Assembly: GCF_003182275.1 (NCBI RefSeq)
Contig: NZ_QGTR01000001.1
Span: 912,215 to 976,214, forward strand
Reading direction: 5' to 3'
Source: Hoeflea marina
GTDB taxonomy: Bacteria > Pseudomonadota > Alphaproteobacteria > Rhizobiales > Rhizobiaceae
DNA length: 64,000 nt
A model generated the notes under the pieces. That model saw only the letters and a program-made list of their open reading frames with translations. It ran no database searches and was not told the origin of the DNA. Positions 26,957-37,812 of this stretch are shown here, in pieces (positions within the stretch are counted from its first letter, which is position 1; every line of letters begins with the position of its first letter). The position numbers and the translations under genes are program-made.

Positions 26957-28165
26957 ATGTCGGAAATGACCGAAGGTGAAGCGCGGCGGGCGGGAAATCC
27001 CGGCCTTGTCTATCTGAGATCGCATCTGCGCGAATACGGGATGCTGATGGCGCTGATCGCCATCGTCATCTTCTTCTCCGTGCTTGTGAAGGCCCAGGTC
27101 GGCATCGATTTCCTGGTCGCCCAGAACATCACCAACCTTTTCCTGCAGAACTCCTACGTCATCATCATGGCGCTCGGCATGCTGCTGGTGATCGTCGCGG
27201 GCCATATCGACCTGTCGGTGGGCTCGGTGGCCGCCTTCACCGGCGCGGTGGCGGCAGTGCTGACGATCAATTACGGCCTGCCGGTCTGGGTCGTGGTCCC
27301 CACCTGCCTCGTCGTCGGCGGTCTCATCGGCGCGGCGCAGGGCTACTGGATCGCCTACTGGCGCATCCCGTCCTTCATCGTCACGCTGGCCGGCATGCTG
27401 GTGTTTCGCGGGCTAACCCTCTGGCTGCTCGACGGCCGCAATGTGGGGCCGTTTCCGAAGGCCTTCCAGTCGCTGTCGACCGGCTTCATCACCGATGTCT
27501 TCGGCGTCGGCCGGCCCAATGTCACGGCCATCCTGATCGCCGTCCTCGCCGCCTCGGCGCTGATCTATCTGGGCTGGCGCACCCGGACGCGCAACATCTC
27601 CTACGGCATCAACGAGGAGCCGACGATCGTCTTCGTCATTCGCAACGCAGTGATCGCCGCTGCGCTGATCTTCGTGGGCTGGAAGCTCGCCACCTTCCGC
27701 GGCATCCCCAATGTCGCCGTGTCGATGGCCGTGCTGACGGTCATCTATGCCTTCTTCACCGAATCCACCGTCACCGGCCGACGCATCTACGCCATCGGCG
27801 GCAACCTCAAGGCGGCGCGGCTCTCGGGCATCAACGCCGACCGGCTGACGTTCCTTTGCTTCGTCAACATGGGCGTGCTCGCAGCACTCGCCGGCATGAT
27901 CGTCACCGCGCGGCTCAATTCGGCGACGCCGAAGGCCGGCGTCGGCTTCGAGCTTGACGTCATCGCCGCCGTCTTCATCGGCGGCGCCTCCATGTCGGGC
28001 GGGGTCGGAAAGATTGTCGGCGCCGTGGTCGGCGCCTTCATCATGGGCGTGATGAACAACGGCATGTCGATCCTCGGCATCGGCATCGACTACCAGCAGG
28101 TCATCAAGGGCCTGGTGCTGCTGGCCGCCGTCGTCTTCGACGTCTACAACAAGCAGAAAGCGTGA
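26957..28165 (+). CDS. gguB: Sugar ABC transporter permease GguB
   Basis: 402 residues, CUT2/BPD_transp_2 permease with about 10-11 helices. Conserved GHIDLSVGSVAAFTGAVAA and the EAA-type RLSGINADRLT; C-terminal GKIVGAVVGAFIMGVMNNG. It has the longer middle insertion (about residues 205-255) seen in XylH/GguB. GGGAGG sits 8 nt before the ATG, 13 nt after gguA. Its stop overlaps the gguC start (TGATG). Confidence 0.93.
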   Translation: MSEMTEGEARRAGNPGLVYLRSHLREYGMLMALIAIVIFFSVLVKAQVGIDFLVAQNITNLFLQNSYVIIMALGMLLVIVAGHIDLSVGSVAAFTGAVAAVLTINYGLPVWVVVPTCLVVGGLIGAAQGYWIAYWRIPSFIVTLAGMLVFRGLTLWLLDGRNVGPFPKAFQSLSTGFITDVFGVGRPNVTAILIAVLAASALIYLGWRTRTRNISYGINEEPTIVFVIRNAVIAAALIFVGWKLATFRGIPNVAVSMAVLTVIYAFFTESTVTGRRIYAIGGNLKAARLSGINADRLTFLCFVNMGVLAALAGMIVTARLNSATPKAGVGFELDVIAAVFIGGASMSGGVGKIVGAVVGAFIMGVMNNGMSILGIGIDYQQVIKGLVLLAAVVFDVYNKQKA

Positions 28166-29163
28166 TGACCATGCTGATTTCCCAGATCCGAACCAGTGAC
28201 GGCCGCATCCAGGTGGTGGCCCGCTCCGGCACCGAGGCCTTTGTCGTCAAGGGGGCATCTTCGGTCTACGATCTTGCCATGGCCTGCGCGGAGTCCGGCA
28301 CGTCGCTCGCCGACCACATCGGGGCGCTCGGCCTCGCCGAGGCCGTCGATCTGCCGCGCGCCTATTCCGAGGGCCGGGTGCTGCCGCCGATCACCCATCC
28401 CGATCCCAGTCACCTGCACCTGACCGGCACCGGCCTGACCCATCTGGGCTCGGCTTCCACCCGGGATGCGATGCATGCCGGCGAGCAGGCTGCCGCGCAG
28501 ATGACCGATTCGATGAAGATGTTCCGCATGGGCGTCGAGGGCGGCAGGCCGAGGGCCGGAGAAGTGGGCGTGCAGCCCGAGTGGTTCTACAAGGGCACCG
28601 GCGCCTCGCTGGCGAGCCCCGGTGCAGCCCTCGTCTCCCCCACCTTCGCGCTCGATGGCGGCGAGGAACCTGAGCTCGCAGGCATCTATGTGATCGCCTC
28701 CGACGGCAGGCCCTGCCGCGTCGGCTTCGCGCTCGCCAACGAATTCTCTGACCACGTTACCGAACGGCAGAACTATCTCTATCTCGCCCATTCCAAGCTC
28801 AGGCCGGCAAGCTTCGGTCCGGAAATCCGGCTGGGCGCCCTACCCGACGACGTCCAGGGCACCAGCCGCATCCGGCGCGGCGATGCGACGATATTCGAGG
28901 CGCCGTTTCTCTCGGGCGAAGCCAATATGAGCCATACGCTCGCCAATCTCGAGCATCACCATTTCAAGTACGACCTGTTCCGCCAGCCGGGCGATGTGCA
29001 TGTCCACATGTTCGGGACGGCGACTCTTTCCTTCGCCGCCGGTATCAAGCCGGAGAATGGTGATATATTCGAGATCGAGGCGGCGGGATTCGGCCTGCCG
29101 TTGCGCAATTCACTTGAGGTGACGAGCGGGTCCAATGCCGCCGTCGCCGTCACGTCACTCTAA
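28165..29163 (+). CDS. gguC: GguC / AraD1-family FAH-superfamily protein
   Basis: 332 residues, the usual GguC length. Typical: LTGTGLTHLGSASTRDAMH near residue 95, GVQPEWFYKGTGASLASPGAAL, EEPELAGIYVIASDGRPCRVGFALANEFSDHV, which carry acidic residues of the FAH-like active site. Family members are called AraD1 and are proposed as L-2-keto-3-deoxyarabonate dehydratases; direct proof is limited. It starts in overlap with gguB. Two FAH proteins (this and 21910) may act on different 2-keto-3-deoxy acids or one may be a regulatory paralogue. Confidence 0.82.
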   Translation: MTMLISQIRTSDGRIQVVARSGTEAFVVKGASSVYDLAMACAESGTSLADHIGALGLAEAVDLPRAYSEGRVLPPITHPDPSHLHLTGTGLTHLGSASTRDAMHAGEQAAAQMTDSMKMFRMGVEGGRPRAGEVGVQPEWFYKGTGASLASPGAALVSPTFALDGGEEPELAGIYVIASDGRPCRVGFALANEFSDHVTERQNYLYLAHSKLRPASFGPEIRLGALPDDVQGTSRIRRGDATIFEAPFLSGEANMSHTLANLEHHHFKYDLFRQPGDVHVHMFGTATLSFAAGIKPENGDIFEIEAAGFGLPLRNSLEVTSGSNAAVAVTSL

Positions 29164-29177
29164 TCGAGGCCGACCCC

Positions 29178-30920
29178 ATGACCTTCCAGAAAGCCCAGTG
29201 GCCCCGCAAACTCCGCAGTCAGGAATGGTATGGCGGAACCAGCCGCGACAACATCTATCATCGCTCCTGGATGAAGAATCAGGGGTTTCCCGAGGATCTG
29301 TTCGACGGCCGCCCGGTCATCGGCATCTGCAACACCTGGTCCGAACTCACGCCCTGCAACGCGCATCTGCGCGACCTCGCCGAGCGCGTTCGTCATGGCA
29401 TCTACGAGGCCGGCGGCCTGCCGCTGGAGTTCCCGGTGTTCTCGCCGAGTGAAGCCTCGCTCAGACCCACCGCCATGCTCTACCGCAACCTCTGTGCCAT
29501 GGATGTGGAGGAGGCGCTGCGCGCCAATCCGCTCGACGGCGTGGTGCTGATGGTCGGCTGCGACAAGACCACGCCGGCGCTGCTGATGGGCGCGGCCTCG
29601 GTCGATATTCCGGCAATCGTCGTGACCGGCGGGCCGATGCTCAATGGGAAGTGGCGCGGCCAGGACGTCGGTTCCGGCACCGCGCTGTGGCAGATGTCGG
29701 AGGCGGTCAAGTCCGGCGAGATGAGCCAGGCCGAATTTCTCGAGGCCGAACAGGCGATGTCGCGTTCGCCCGGTTCCTGCAACACCATGGGGACCGCCTC
29801 GACGATGGCCTCGATGGCCGAGGCGCTCGGCATGGCCCTGTCCGGCAACGCCGCCATTCCGGCGGTCGATTCACGTCGGCGGGTGATGGCGCAGCTTACT
29901 GGCCGCCGCATCGTCGACATGGTGAAAGATGACCTGAAGCCGTCCGACATCATGACCAAGCCCGCCTTCGAGAACGCCATTCGCGCCAACGGCGCCATCG
30001 GCGGCTCGACCAACGCCGTCATCCACCTTCTGGCCATTGCCGGCCGTGCCGAGGTCGACCTGACGCTCGACGACTGGGACCGGCTCGGCCGCGACATTCC
30101 CACCATCGTCAACCTGCAGCCCTCGGGCAAATATCTGATGGAAGAATTCTTCTATGCCGGCGGTCTGCCGGTGGTGCTCAAGTCGCTGCTCGAAGGCGGC
30201 AAGCTGCATGGCGACGCCCTCACCGTTTCGGGCCGCACAATCGCCGAGGAAATCGAAGGCGTGAAGAACTGGAACGATGATGTCATCCTGCCGGTCGAGC
30301 AGGCGCTGACCCAGTCCGGCGGCATCGCCGTGTTGCGCGGCAATCTTGCCCCACGCGGCGCCGTTCTCAAGCCGTCCGCCGCCTCGCCTCACCTCCTGCA
30401 GCATCGCGGCCGCGCGGTCGTCTTCGAGGACATCGACGACTACAAGGCGAAGATCAACGATGACGCGCTCGACATCGACGAAACCTGCATCATGGTGATG
30501 AAGAACTGCGGGCCGAAGGGTTATCCCGGCATGGCCGAAGTCGGCAATATGGGCCTGCCGCCCAAGGTCCTCAAGAAGGGCATCAAGGACATGGTGCGGA
30601 TTTCAGACGCCCGCATGTCCGGCACCGCCTACGGCACCGTGGTGCTGCACACATCGCCCGAGGCCGCTGTTGGCGGACCGCTGGCGGTGGTGCAGTCGGG
30701 CGACATGATCGAGATCGACGTGCCCGGCCGCCGCCTGCATCTCGACATCACCGACGCCGAACTCGAGCGCCGGCTCGCCGCCTGGGCGCCGTCGATCCAC
30801 CGTCCGATCAGCGGCTACGAGGCGCTCTACCACAACCATGTCGAAGGCGCGGATCTGGGCGCCGATTTCGACATCCTCAAGGGCAGGCGCGGGAAGGCAG
30901 TGGGCCGTGAAAGCCACTGA
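29178..30920 (+). CDS. L-arabinonate dehydratase (IlvD/EDD family)
   Basis: 580 residues, very close in motif and length to the characterised Rhizobium leguminosarum L-arabinonate dehydratase. Candidate [2Fe-2S] ligands Cys60 (TPCN), Cys128 (GCDKTTPA) and Cys201 (SCNTMGTAS) match that enzyme's spacing. N-terminal FQKAQWPRKLRSQEWYGG is diagnostic of the sugar-acid subgroup, and the C-terminal SDARMSGTAYGTVVLH holds the catalytic serine of the superfamily. It dehydrates L-arabinonate (also D-fuconate, D-galactonate) to 2-keto-3-deoxy acid. Fourteen nt after gguC. Confidence 0.92.
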   Translation: MTFQKAQWPRKLRSQEWYGGTSRDNIYHRSWMKNQGFPEDLFDGRPVIGICNTWSELTPCNAHLRDLAERVRHGIYEAGGLPLEFPVFSPSEASLRPTAMLYRNLCAMDVEEALRANPLDGVVLMVGCDKTTPALLMGAASVDIPAIVVTGGPMLNGKWRGQDVGSGTALWQMSEAVKSGEMSQAEFLEAEQAMSRSPGSCNTMGTASTMASMAEALGMALSGNAAIPAVDSRRRVMAQLTGRRIVDMVKDDLKPSDIMTKPAFENAIRANGAIGGSTNAVIHLLAIAGRAEVDLTLDDWDRLGRDIPTIVNLQPSGKYLMEEFFYAGGLPVVLKSLLEGGKLHGDALTVSGRTIAEEIEGVKNWNDDVILPVEQALTQSGGIAVLRGNLAPRGAVLKPSAASPHLLQHRGRAVVFEDIDDYKAKINDDALDIDETCIMVMKNCGPKGYPGMAEVGNMGLPPKVLKKGIKDMVRISDARMSGTAYGTVVLHTSPEAAVGGPLAVVQSGDMIEIDVPGRRLHLDITDAELERRLAAWAPSIHRPISGYEALYHNHVEGADLGADFDILKGRRGKAVGRESH

Positions 30921-31842
30921 ACCGACGCGCATCGCCATCGTCGGGGTCGGCAAGATAGCCCGCGACCAGCACATGCCGTCGATAGAGCACAATCCGAATT
31001 TCACCCTTTGCGCGGCCGTCAGCCGTCATGCCCGGGTCGATGGCGTCGAGCACTACAACGCGCTCGACGCGATGCTGCTGAAGCGTCCGGATATCACCGC
31101 CTTAGCCTTGTGCACACCGCCCGCCGTCCGCTTCGACATGGCGATGGCAGCCCTGCGCGCCGGGCGCCACGTCCTCCTGGAGAAGCCCCCTGGCGCCACG
31201 CTGACGGAGGTGGAGACCCTGGTCGGCGAGGCCCGCGAGCGCGGTCTGACACTTTACGCCACCTGGCATTCCAGGCATGCGCTCGGTGTGGAACCGGCCC
31301 GCGACTGGCTTGCCCCGCGCCGAATCCGATCGGTCCGGATCGTCTGGAAGGAAGATGTCCGTCGCTGGCATCCGGGCCAGGCCTGGATCTGGAATGCCGG
31401 CAATGTCGGCGTCTTCGATCCCGGCATCAATGCGCTTTCCATCCTCACCCGCATCATGCCGCACCCGGTGCACGTCGCATCGGCGGATCTCGATTTTCCG
31501 TCCAACTGCCAGACACCGATCGCCGCGCGGCTGGAGTTCGCCGATCCGTTCGGGGCCACGGTGACGGCGGAGTTCGACTGGCGCCACGAAGGCCATCAGA
31601 CCTGGGACATTGCCGTCGAAACCGATGCCGGCTCGCTGCTCCTGTCGGAAGGTGGCAGCAGGCTGACCATCGACGGCGAACCCGCCGTGTCCGGGCCGGA
31701 CCGCGAGTATCCGGCAATCTACGAGCATTTCGCCGAGCTTCTGGCCGCCGGACGGATCGATGTCGATGTGTCGCCGCTTCGCCATGTCGCCGACGCGTTC
31801 CTCGTCGGCCGCCGTCATGAGGTCGATGCGTTCCACGAATGA
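30907..31842 (+). CDS. L-arabinose / D-galactose 1-dehydrogenase (Gfo/Idh/MocA)
   Basis: 311 residues. Rossmann motif GVGKIARDQHM at about 13-23, catalytic Lys in LLEKPPGATL, and WKEDVRRWHPGQAWIW followed by GVFDPGINALSI. These match Azospirillum brasilense L-arabinose 1-dehydrogenase and related galactose dehydrogenases. It oxidises the sugar to the lactone, the first step of the non-phosphorylative route. GTG start at 30907 with GGAAGGC upstream, overlapping the dehydratase by 14 nt; the earlier in-frame ATG would overlap by more than 80 nt. Confidence 0.88.
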   Translation: MKATEPTRIAIVGVGKIARDQHMPSIEHNPNFTLCAAVSRHARVDGVEHYNALDAMLLKRPDITALALCTPPAVRFDMAMAALRAGRHVLLEKPPGATLTEVETLVGEARERGLTLYATWHSRHALGVEPARDWLAPRRIRSVRIVWKEDVRRWHPGQAWIWNAGNVGVFDPGINALSILTRIMPHPVHVASADLDFPSNCQTPIAARLEFADPFGATVTAEFDWRHEGHQTWDIAVETDAGSLLLSEGGSRLTIDGEPAVSGPDREYPAIYEHFAELLAAGRIDVDVSPLRHVADAFLVGRRHEVDAFHE

Positions 31843-32293
31843 AGTCGGGCTGAGCTCCAAGTCCAGACCGGAGCAGATCTTGATCGCCATGCTTCTGCCG
31901 GCCGCGTGATTTGTGTGCGGCGGATTACAACTTCGCCGTTTGCCGTCACGCTCACGCCCAATACTCATTTATAGTGCAATGCAGCAATTCCGCCTTCGCA
32001 TCTCGCAGGTGGGAATAGCACTCCCGCGCCGCCGGCTTCGGGCGGCCATATCGGCACTCCCTCGCTGCTTGCGGCGCCAACGAGACCACGTCTCTCTCAA
32101 TACCTATCTGATTTTGCACGATTTATTTAGGAGGTGGATTTTGTGGGCGCAACGCGGCGCGGCGCGGATTCAGTTCCTTCGGCGATCCCCGGCGCTGCCC
32201 GACAATCCACTTTACATATAATAGTACTTTTGCTAGCGTCCAGTCACGCCGAGTATGGATGGATCATGCCGGCGCCTTTGGGAGGAAGAAATC
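31843..32293. other. Intergenic region before the second sugar transporter
   Basis: About 450 nt, no recognised gene. The frame beginning at 32134 lacks family similarity even though an AGGAGGTGG motif stands before it. Bases 32100-32225 are AT-richer (TTTACATATAATAG) and probably hold the promoter of the downstream transporter operon. Confidence 0.4.
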
Positions 32294-33256
32294 ATGTCAA
32301 TACTCGCCAGGCTTGCGCTCGCCGCAAGCATTGCCACAGCCTTGTCCACACCCCTGCTCGCCGCGGAAATGACGGTCGGCTTCTCGCAGATCGGATCCGA
32401 ATCCGGTTGGCGCGCAGCCGAAACCTCGGTCACCAAGCAGCAGGCGGAAGAACGCGGCATCGATCTCAAGTTCGCCGACGCGCAGCAGAAGCAGGAAAAC
32501 CAGATCAAGGCGATCCGCGGCTTCATCGCCCAGGGCGTCGACGCCATCCTGGTGGCTCCCGTGGTCGCCACCGGCTGGGACGACGTGCTGACCGAAGCCA
32601 AGGAAGCCGACATCCCCGTGGTGCTGCTCGACCGGGGCGTTGACGCGTCCGAAGACCTCTATCTCGCCTCCGTCGCATCCGACCAGGTCAAGGAAGGCCG
32701 CGTTGCCGGCCAGTGGCTCGTCGACACCGTCGGCGACAAGGAATGCAAGGTGGTCGAGCTCCAGGGCACCGTCGGTTCGACGCCTGCGATCAACCGCAAG
32801 AAGGGCTTCGAGGAAGCCATTGCCGGCCATGCCAACATCACCATCGCGCGCAGCCAGACCGGCGACTTCACTCGCTCGAAGGGCAAGGAAGTCATGGAAG
32901 GCTTCATCAAGGCCGAGAATGGCGGCAAGGACATCTGCGCCATGTACGCCCACAATGACGACATGGCAGTGGGCGCCATCCAGGCCATGAAGGATGCCGG
33001 CCTCAAGCCCGGCTCCGACATCTACGTGGTGTCCATCGATGCGGTTCCGGACATCTTCGCGGCCATGGTCGCCGGCGAAGCCAACGCCACCGTCGAACTG
33101 ACCCCGAACATGGCCGGCCCGGCCTTCGACGTCCTGGCCGCCTATCTCAAGGACGGCACCAAGCCGGAGAAGTTCATCATCACCGAATCCAAGCTCTACA
33201 CCCCGGCGGACAATCCGCAGGGTGAATACGACACCCGCAAGGGTCTCGGCTACTAG
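32294..33256 (+). CDS. Sugar ABC transporter binding protein (YtfQ-like)
   Basis: 320 residues. Signal peptide to about residue 24 (STPLLAAE). Mature motifs GFSQIGSESGWRAAETSV, VVLLDRGVDASEDLYLASVASDQ, CAMYAHNDDMAVGAIQAMKDAG and the C-terminal ITESKLYTP are those of YtfQ, the E. coli galactofuranose-binding protein, and rhizobial relatives. GGGAGGAAG sits 8 nt before the ATG. First gene of a five-gene operon. The actual sugar is unknown; galactofuranose is the family precedent. Confidence 0.88.
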   Translation: MSILARLALAASIATALSTPLLAAEMTVGFSQIGSESGWRAAETSVTKQQAEERGIDLKFADAQQKQENQIKAIRGFIAQGVDAILVAPVVATGWDDVLTEAKEADIPVVLLDRGVDASEDLYLASVASDQVKEGRVAGQWLVDTVGDKECKVVELQGTVGSTPAINRKKGFEEAIAGHANITIARSQTGDFTRSKGKEVMEGFIKAENGGKDICAMYAHNDDMAVGAIQAMKDAGLKPGSDIYVVSIDAVPDIFAAMVAGEANATVELTPNMAGPAFDVLAAYLKDGTKPEKFIITESKLYTPADNPQGEYDTRKGLGY

Positions 33257-33274
33257 GAGCGCCAGAATCGAGAT

Positions 33275-33326
33275 CGGTTCCGCCGGCCCGTCCGGCGGAA
33301 CCGCTTGCGCGTGGATGCGCAAGCGG
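33275..33326 (+). promoter_or_regulatory. Tandem hairpins between ytfQ-like and ytfR-like genes
   Basis: Two perfect stems in a row: 12 bp (CGGTTCCGCCGG / CCGGCGGAACCG, 33275-33303) and 10 bp (CCGCTTGCGC / GCGCAAGCGG, 33301-33326). They share 3 nt, so the outermost pairs compete. No T-run follows. As with the chvE-gguA hairpin, the likely job is to protect the 5' binding-protein message or dampen read-through. Confidence 0.65.
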
Positions 33327-33360
33327 GAATAGTTGCGCAATGATGCCGGGAGGGGGATCG

Positions 33361-34880
<1,520 letters not shown>

Positions 34881-34884
<4 letters not shown>

Positions 34885-35885
34885 GACGCCATCCCCTTAT
34901 GCGCATCCTCAATGCGCAGACCGTCGCGCTGGCCGGCGTTCTTCTCCTCAACTGGTTTCTGTTTCCCGGTTTTTTCGATATCGCCTGGCAGGACGGCCGC
35001 TTCTTCGGCAGCCTCATCGACGTGCTGAACCGCGGCGCGCCGGTGGCCATCCTCGCCGTCGGCATGACGGTGGTGATCGCCACCAAGGGCGTCGACCTCT
35101 CGGTCGGCGCGGTGATGGCGGTGGCCGGCGCGGTGGCCGCCACCATGGTCGTGGACGGCTATTCGGCTTTCACCGCGATCGTCGTGGCGCTTGCGGTCGG
35201 CACATTGTGCGGAGTCTGGAACGGCCTGCTCGTGGCCCTTCTCGACATCCAGCCGATCATCGCCACCCTCGTGCTGATGGTGGCCGGGCGAGGCCTGGCG
35301 CAGCTGATCACCGAGGGCTCGATCGTCACCTTCTCCGATCCGCATCTCATCTTCATGGGAACCGGCTCGTTTCTCGGCTTCCCGATGGCGGCGGTCATCG
35401 CCCTGGTGCTGATGATCGCGGTGACGCTGGCGGTGCGGAGGACCGCGATCGGGCTGTTCATCGAAGCCGTCGGCATCAATCGCTCGGCGGCGACCTTCGC
35501 CGGCATCCGCTCTCGCATGCTGCTGATTTCAGTCTATGCTCTTTCGGGTTTCTGCGCCGCAGTCGCCGGAATCATCGTGGCCGCCGACATCCGCGGCGCC
35601 GACGCCAACAATTCCGGCCTCTGGCTTGAGCTCGATGCCATCCTCGCCGTCGTCATTGGCGGCACCTCGTTGCTCGGCGGCCGCTTTTCCATTCCCATGG
35701 CGGTCATCGGCGCGATCATCATCCAGGCCATGAACACCGGGATCCTGGTCTCCGGCTTCCCGCCCGAGTTCAACCTGATCGTCAAGGCGGGTGTCATCAT
35801 CCTCATCCTCGTCCTGCAGTCGCCGATCGCCCAGCAGTTGTTGATCTTCAGCCGTCGCAATGCCGGCAAGCGGAGCACGCCATGA
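34881..35885 (+). CDS. Sugar ABC transporter permease (YtfT-like)
   Basis: 334 residues, BPD_transp_2 permease. TKGVDLSVGAVMAVAGAVAA, FAGIRSRMLLISVYALSGFCA and GGTSLLGGRFSIPMAVIGAI are family motifs. The ILNAQTVALAGVLLLNW N-terminus fits YtfT. Overlaps the ATPase stop by 4 bp and the next permease start by 4 bp. It forms a heterodimer with the YjfF-like permease. Confidence 0.9.
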
Positions 35886-36868
35886 ACCGCAGTCTCAGGC
35901 CGTTGGCGGCCACCACGATCATCTTCATCATCGCCTATGGGCTCAGCGTGGCACAGTTCCCCAACATGTTCTCGACCCGCGTGCTGGGCAATTTTCTCAC
36001 CGACAACGCGTTCCTCGGCATCACCGCCGTCGGCATGACCTTCGTCATCATATCGGGCGGCATAGATCTCTCGGTGGGAGCGGTAATCGGCTTCACCGGC
36101 GTGCTCGTCGCCGTGCTGGTCAGCTGGTTTTCGGTCCATCCGCTGATTGCCTTCGCCATCGCGCTGGTCGTCGCCTCCGCTTTCGGCGCGCTGATGGGCT
36201 GCGCCATCCATTTCCTGCAGGTGCCGTCCTTCATCGTCACGCTGGCCGGCATGTTTCTCGCCCGCGGCGCAGCCTCCGTGCTCACCCAGGATTCGATCCC
36301 GGTCAACCACGAATTCTACTCGTTCATCTCGACGCTCTACATCAAGCTCGACGGCGGCGGCCGCATCAGCTTCATCGGCGGCCTGATGCTGCTGGTCTTC
36401 GTCATCGGCGCCATTCTTGCCCACCGCACCAAATTCGGCTCCTATGTCTATGCGCTCGGCGGCAATGCCACATCTGCTTCGCTGATGGGCGTACCGGTGG
36501 CGCGCACCACCATTCTTGTCTACACGCTGTCGAGCTTCCTTGCAGGTCTTGCCGGTGTCGTCTTCTCGCTCTACACCTCGGCGGGCTATCCGTTGGCAGC
36601 CGTCGGCGTCGAACTCGACGCCATAGGGGCGGTGGTCATCGGCGGCACGTTGCTGACCGGTGGATACGGCTTCATCTTCGGCAGCTTTGTCGGCGTCATG
36701 CTGCAGGGTCTGGTGCAGACCTACATAATCTTCGACGGCTCGCTTTCGAGTTGGTGGACCAAGATCGTGATCGGCATGTTGCTGTTTTTGTTTATCGTTC
36801 TGCAACGGGTGATCTTCTCGTCCTCGGCGCCGAAGCTCAAGCATGTCAGGAAATTGAAGCATGAGTGA
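35882..36868 (+). CDS. Sugar ABC transporter permease (YjfF-like)
   Basis: 328 residues, second BPD_transp_2 permease. SGGIDLSVGAVIGFTGVLVA, QVPSFIVTLAGMFLARGAAS, MGVPVARTTILVYTLSSFLAG and GGTLLTGGYGFIFGSFVGV support YjfF. ATGA coupling to YtfT-like. The C-terminus overlaps the regulator gene by 8 nt, so the regulator is part of the same transcript. Confidence 0.9.
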   Translation: MNRSLRPLAATTIIFIIAYGLSVAQFPNMFSTRVLGNFLTDNAFLGITAVGMTFVIISGGIDLSVGAVIGFTGVLVAVLVSWFSVHPLIAFAIALVVASAFGALMGCAIHFLQVPSFIVTLAGMFLARGAASVLTQDSIPVNHEFYSFISTLYIKLDGGGRISFIGGLMLLVFVIGAILAHRTKFGSYVYALGGNATSASLMGVPVARTTILVYTLSSFLAGLAGVVFSLYTSAGYPLAAVGVELDAIGAVVIGGTLLTGGYGFIFGSFVGVMLQGLVQTYIIFDGSLSSWWTKIVIGMLLFLFIVLQRVIFSSSAPKLKHVRKLKHE

Positions 36869-37610
36869 AGCCGGCAGCCTGATCCGTTCTCTTTCGGGGC
36901 GGCTCGCGGCGCGCAATTTCCACTCCTATGTAATCAACGATATCGGCGTAGGCATCGTTTCGGGGCGGTTTCCCATCGGCTCGATCCTGCCCAATGACGC
37001 GGCCATGATGAGCGAGTACGGCGTCTCTCGCACGGTGCTGCGCGAGGCGCTGAAGACGCTCGAGGCCAAGGGGCTGGTCGAGGCCCGCCCAAAGGTCGGG
37101 ACCCGGGTGCTGCCGCGCAACCGCTGGAACCTGTTCGACGCCCAGGTGCTGTCCTGGCATTTCGAGGCCGAGCCGGACAGGCATTTCATCGCCAGCCTGT
37201 TCGACACCAGGCTGGCGCTGGAGTTGCGCGCGGCCGATCTCGCCGCCCGCCACCGCAATTCCGACCATATCCGCCTGCTCAAATACTGGGCCCACCAGAT
37301 GGAAATGTCGTTCGACGCCGTCGAGCCCTTCGCGCTGGCCGAACTCGAATTTCACCGCACGATCGCCGAGGCCTCCGCCAATCCGTTTCTGCGCTCCATC
37401 GGCGGCATGGTCGAGCTTGCGGTGACTCTGACGATCGCCGCCGATGCCGGCGCGGATCACGGCCGCAGCCGCCGCGTCGCCGCCTACGAGGCCCACCACC
37501 GGCTGGCCCTTGCGATCGAGGCATCCGACCCCGACGCCGCCTGCAACGAAATCTCGGGCATCATCCGCAGCGCGCTTGCCGCCGCCCTGCCCGGGCCGCC
37601 CGCCGCCTGA
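36861..37610 (+). CDS. GntR/FadR-family regulator (FCD domain)
   Basis: 249 residues. The winged-helix domain (about 25-85; MMSEYGVSRTVLREALKTLEAKGLVEARPKVGTRV) is the GntR signature. The FCD effector domain (about 100-240) holds the metal/ligand residues: the LFDTRLALE segment, the EFHRTIAEASAN motif, and the AYEAHHRLALAI motif. FadR-subgroup regulators of sugar and sugar-acid genes commonly sit at the end of the operon they control; autoregulation of the YtfQRT-YjfF-like operon is inferred. Confidence 0.9.
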   Translation: MSEAGSLIRSLSGRLAARNFHSYVINDIGVGIVSGRFPIGSILPNDAAMMSEYGVSRTVLREALKTLEAKGLVEARPKVGTRVLPRNRWNLFDAQVLSWHFEAEPDRHFIASLFDTRLALELRAADLAARHRNSDHIRLLKYWAHQMEMSFDAVEPFALAELEFHRTIAEASANPFLRSIGGMVELAVTLTIAADAGADHGRSRRVAAYEAHHRLALAIEASDPDAACNEISGIIRSALAAALPGPPAA

Positions 37611-37812
37611 AGATGGACGTGGTCCCGCCACGGCGGGATCGGCCGGTCCACGCCGCCTCGTGCCTGCCATTCCGCGACAGTCCCGGCACGATCTTCGCAG
37701 TCACCGGCTCATCTGAGCATTCTTTTGATCAGCAAATACGGAACCAATCAACGCGCCGCGGATTGTGAGTGCGAGACCCGGAAACAGTTCCGGCCATACA
37801 GGGATTATGCAC

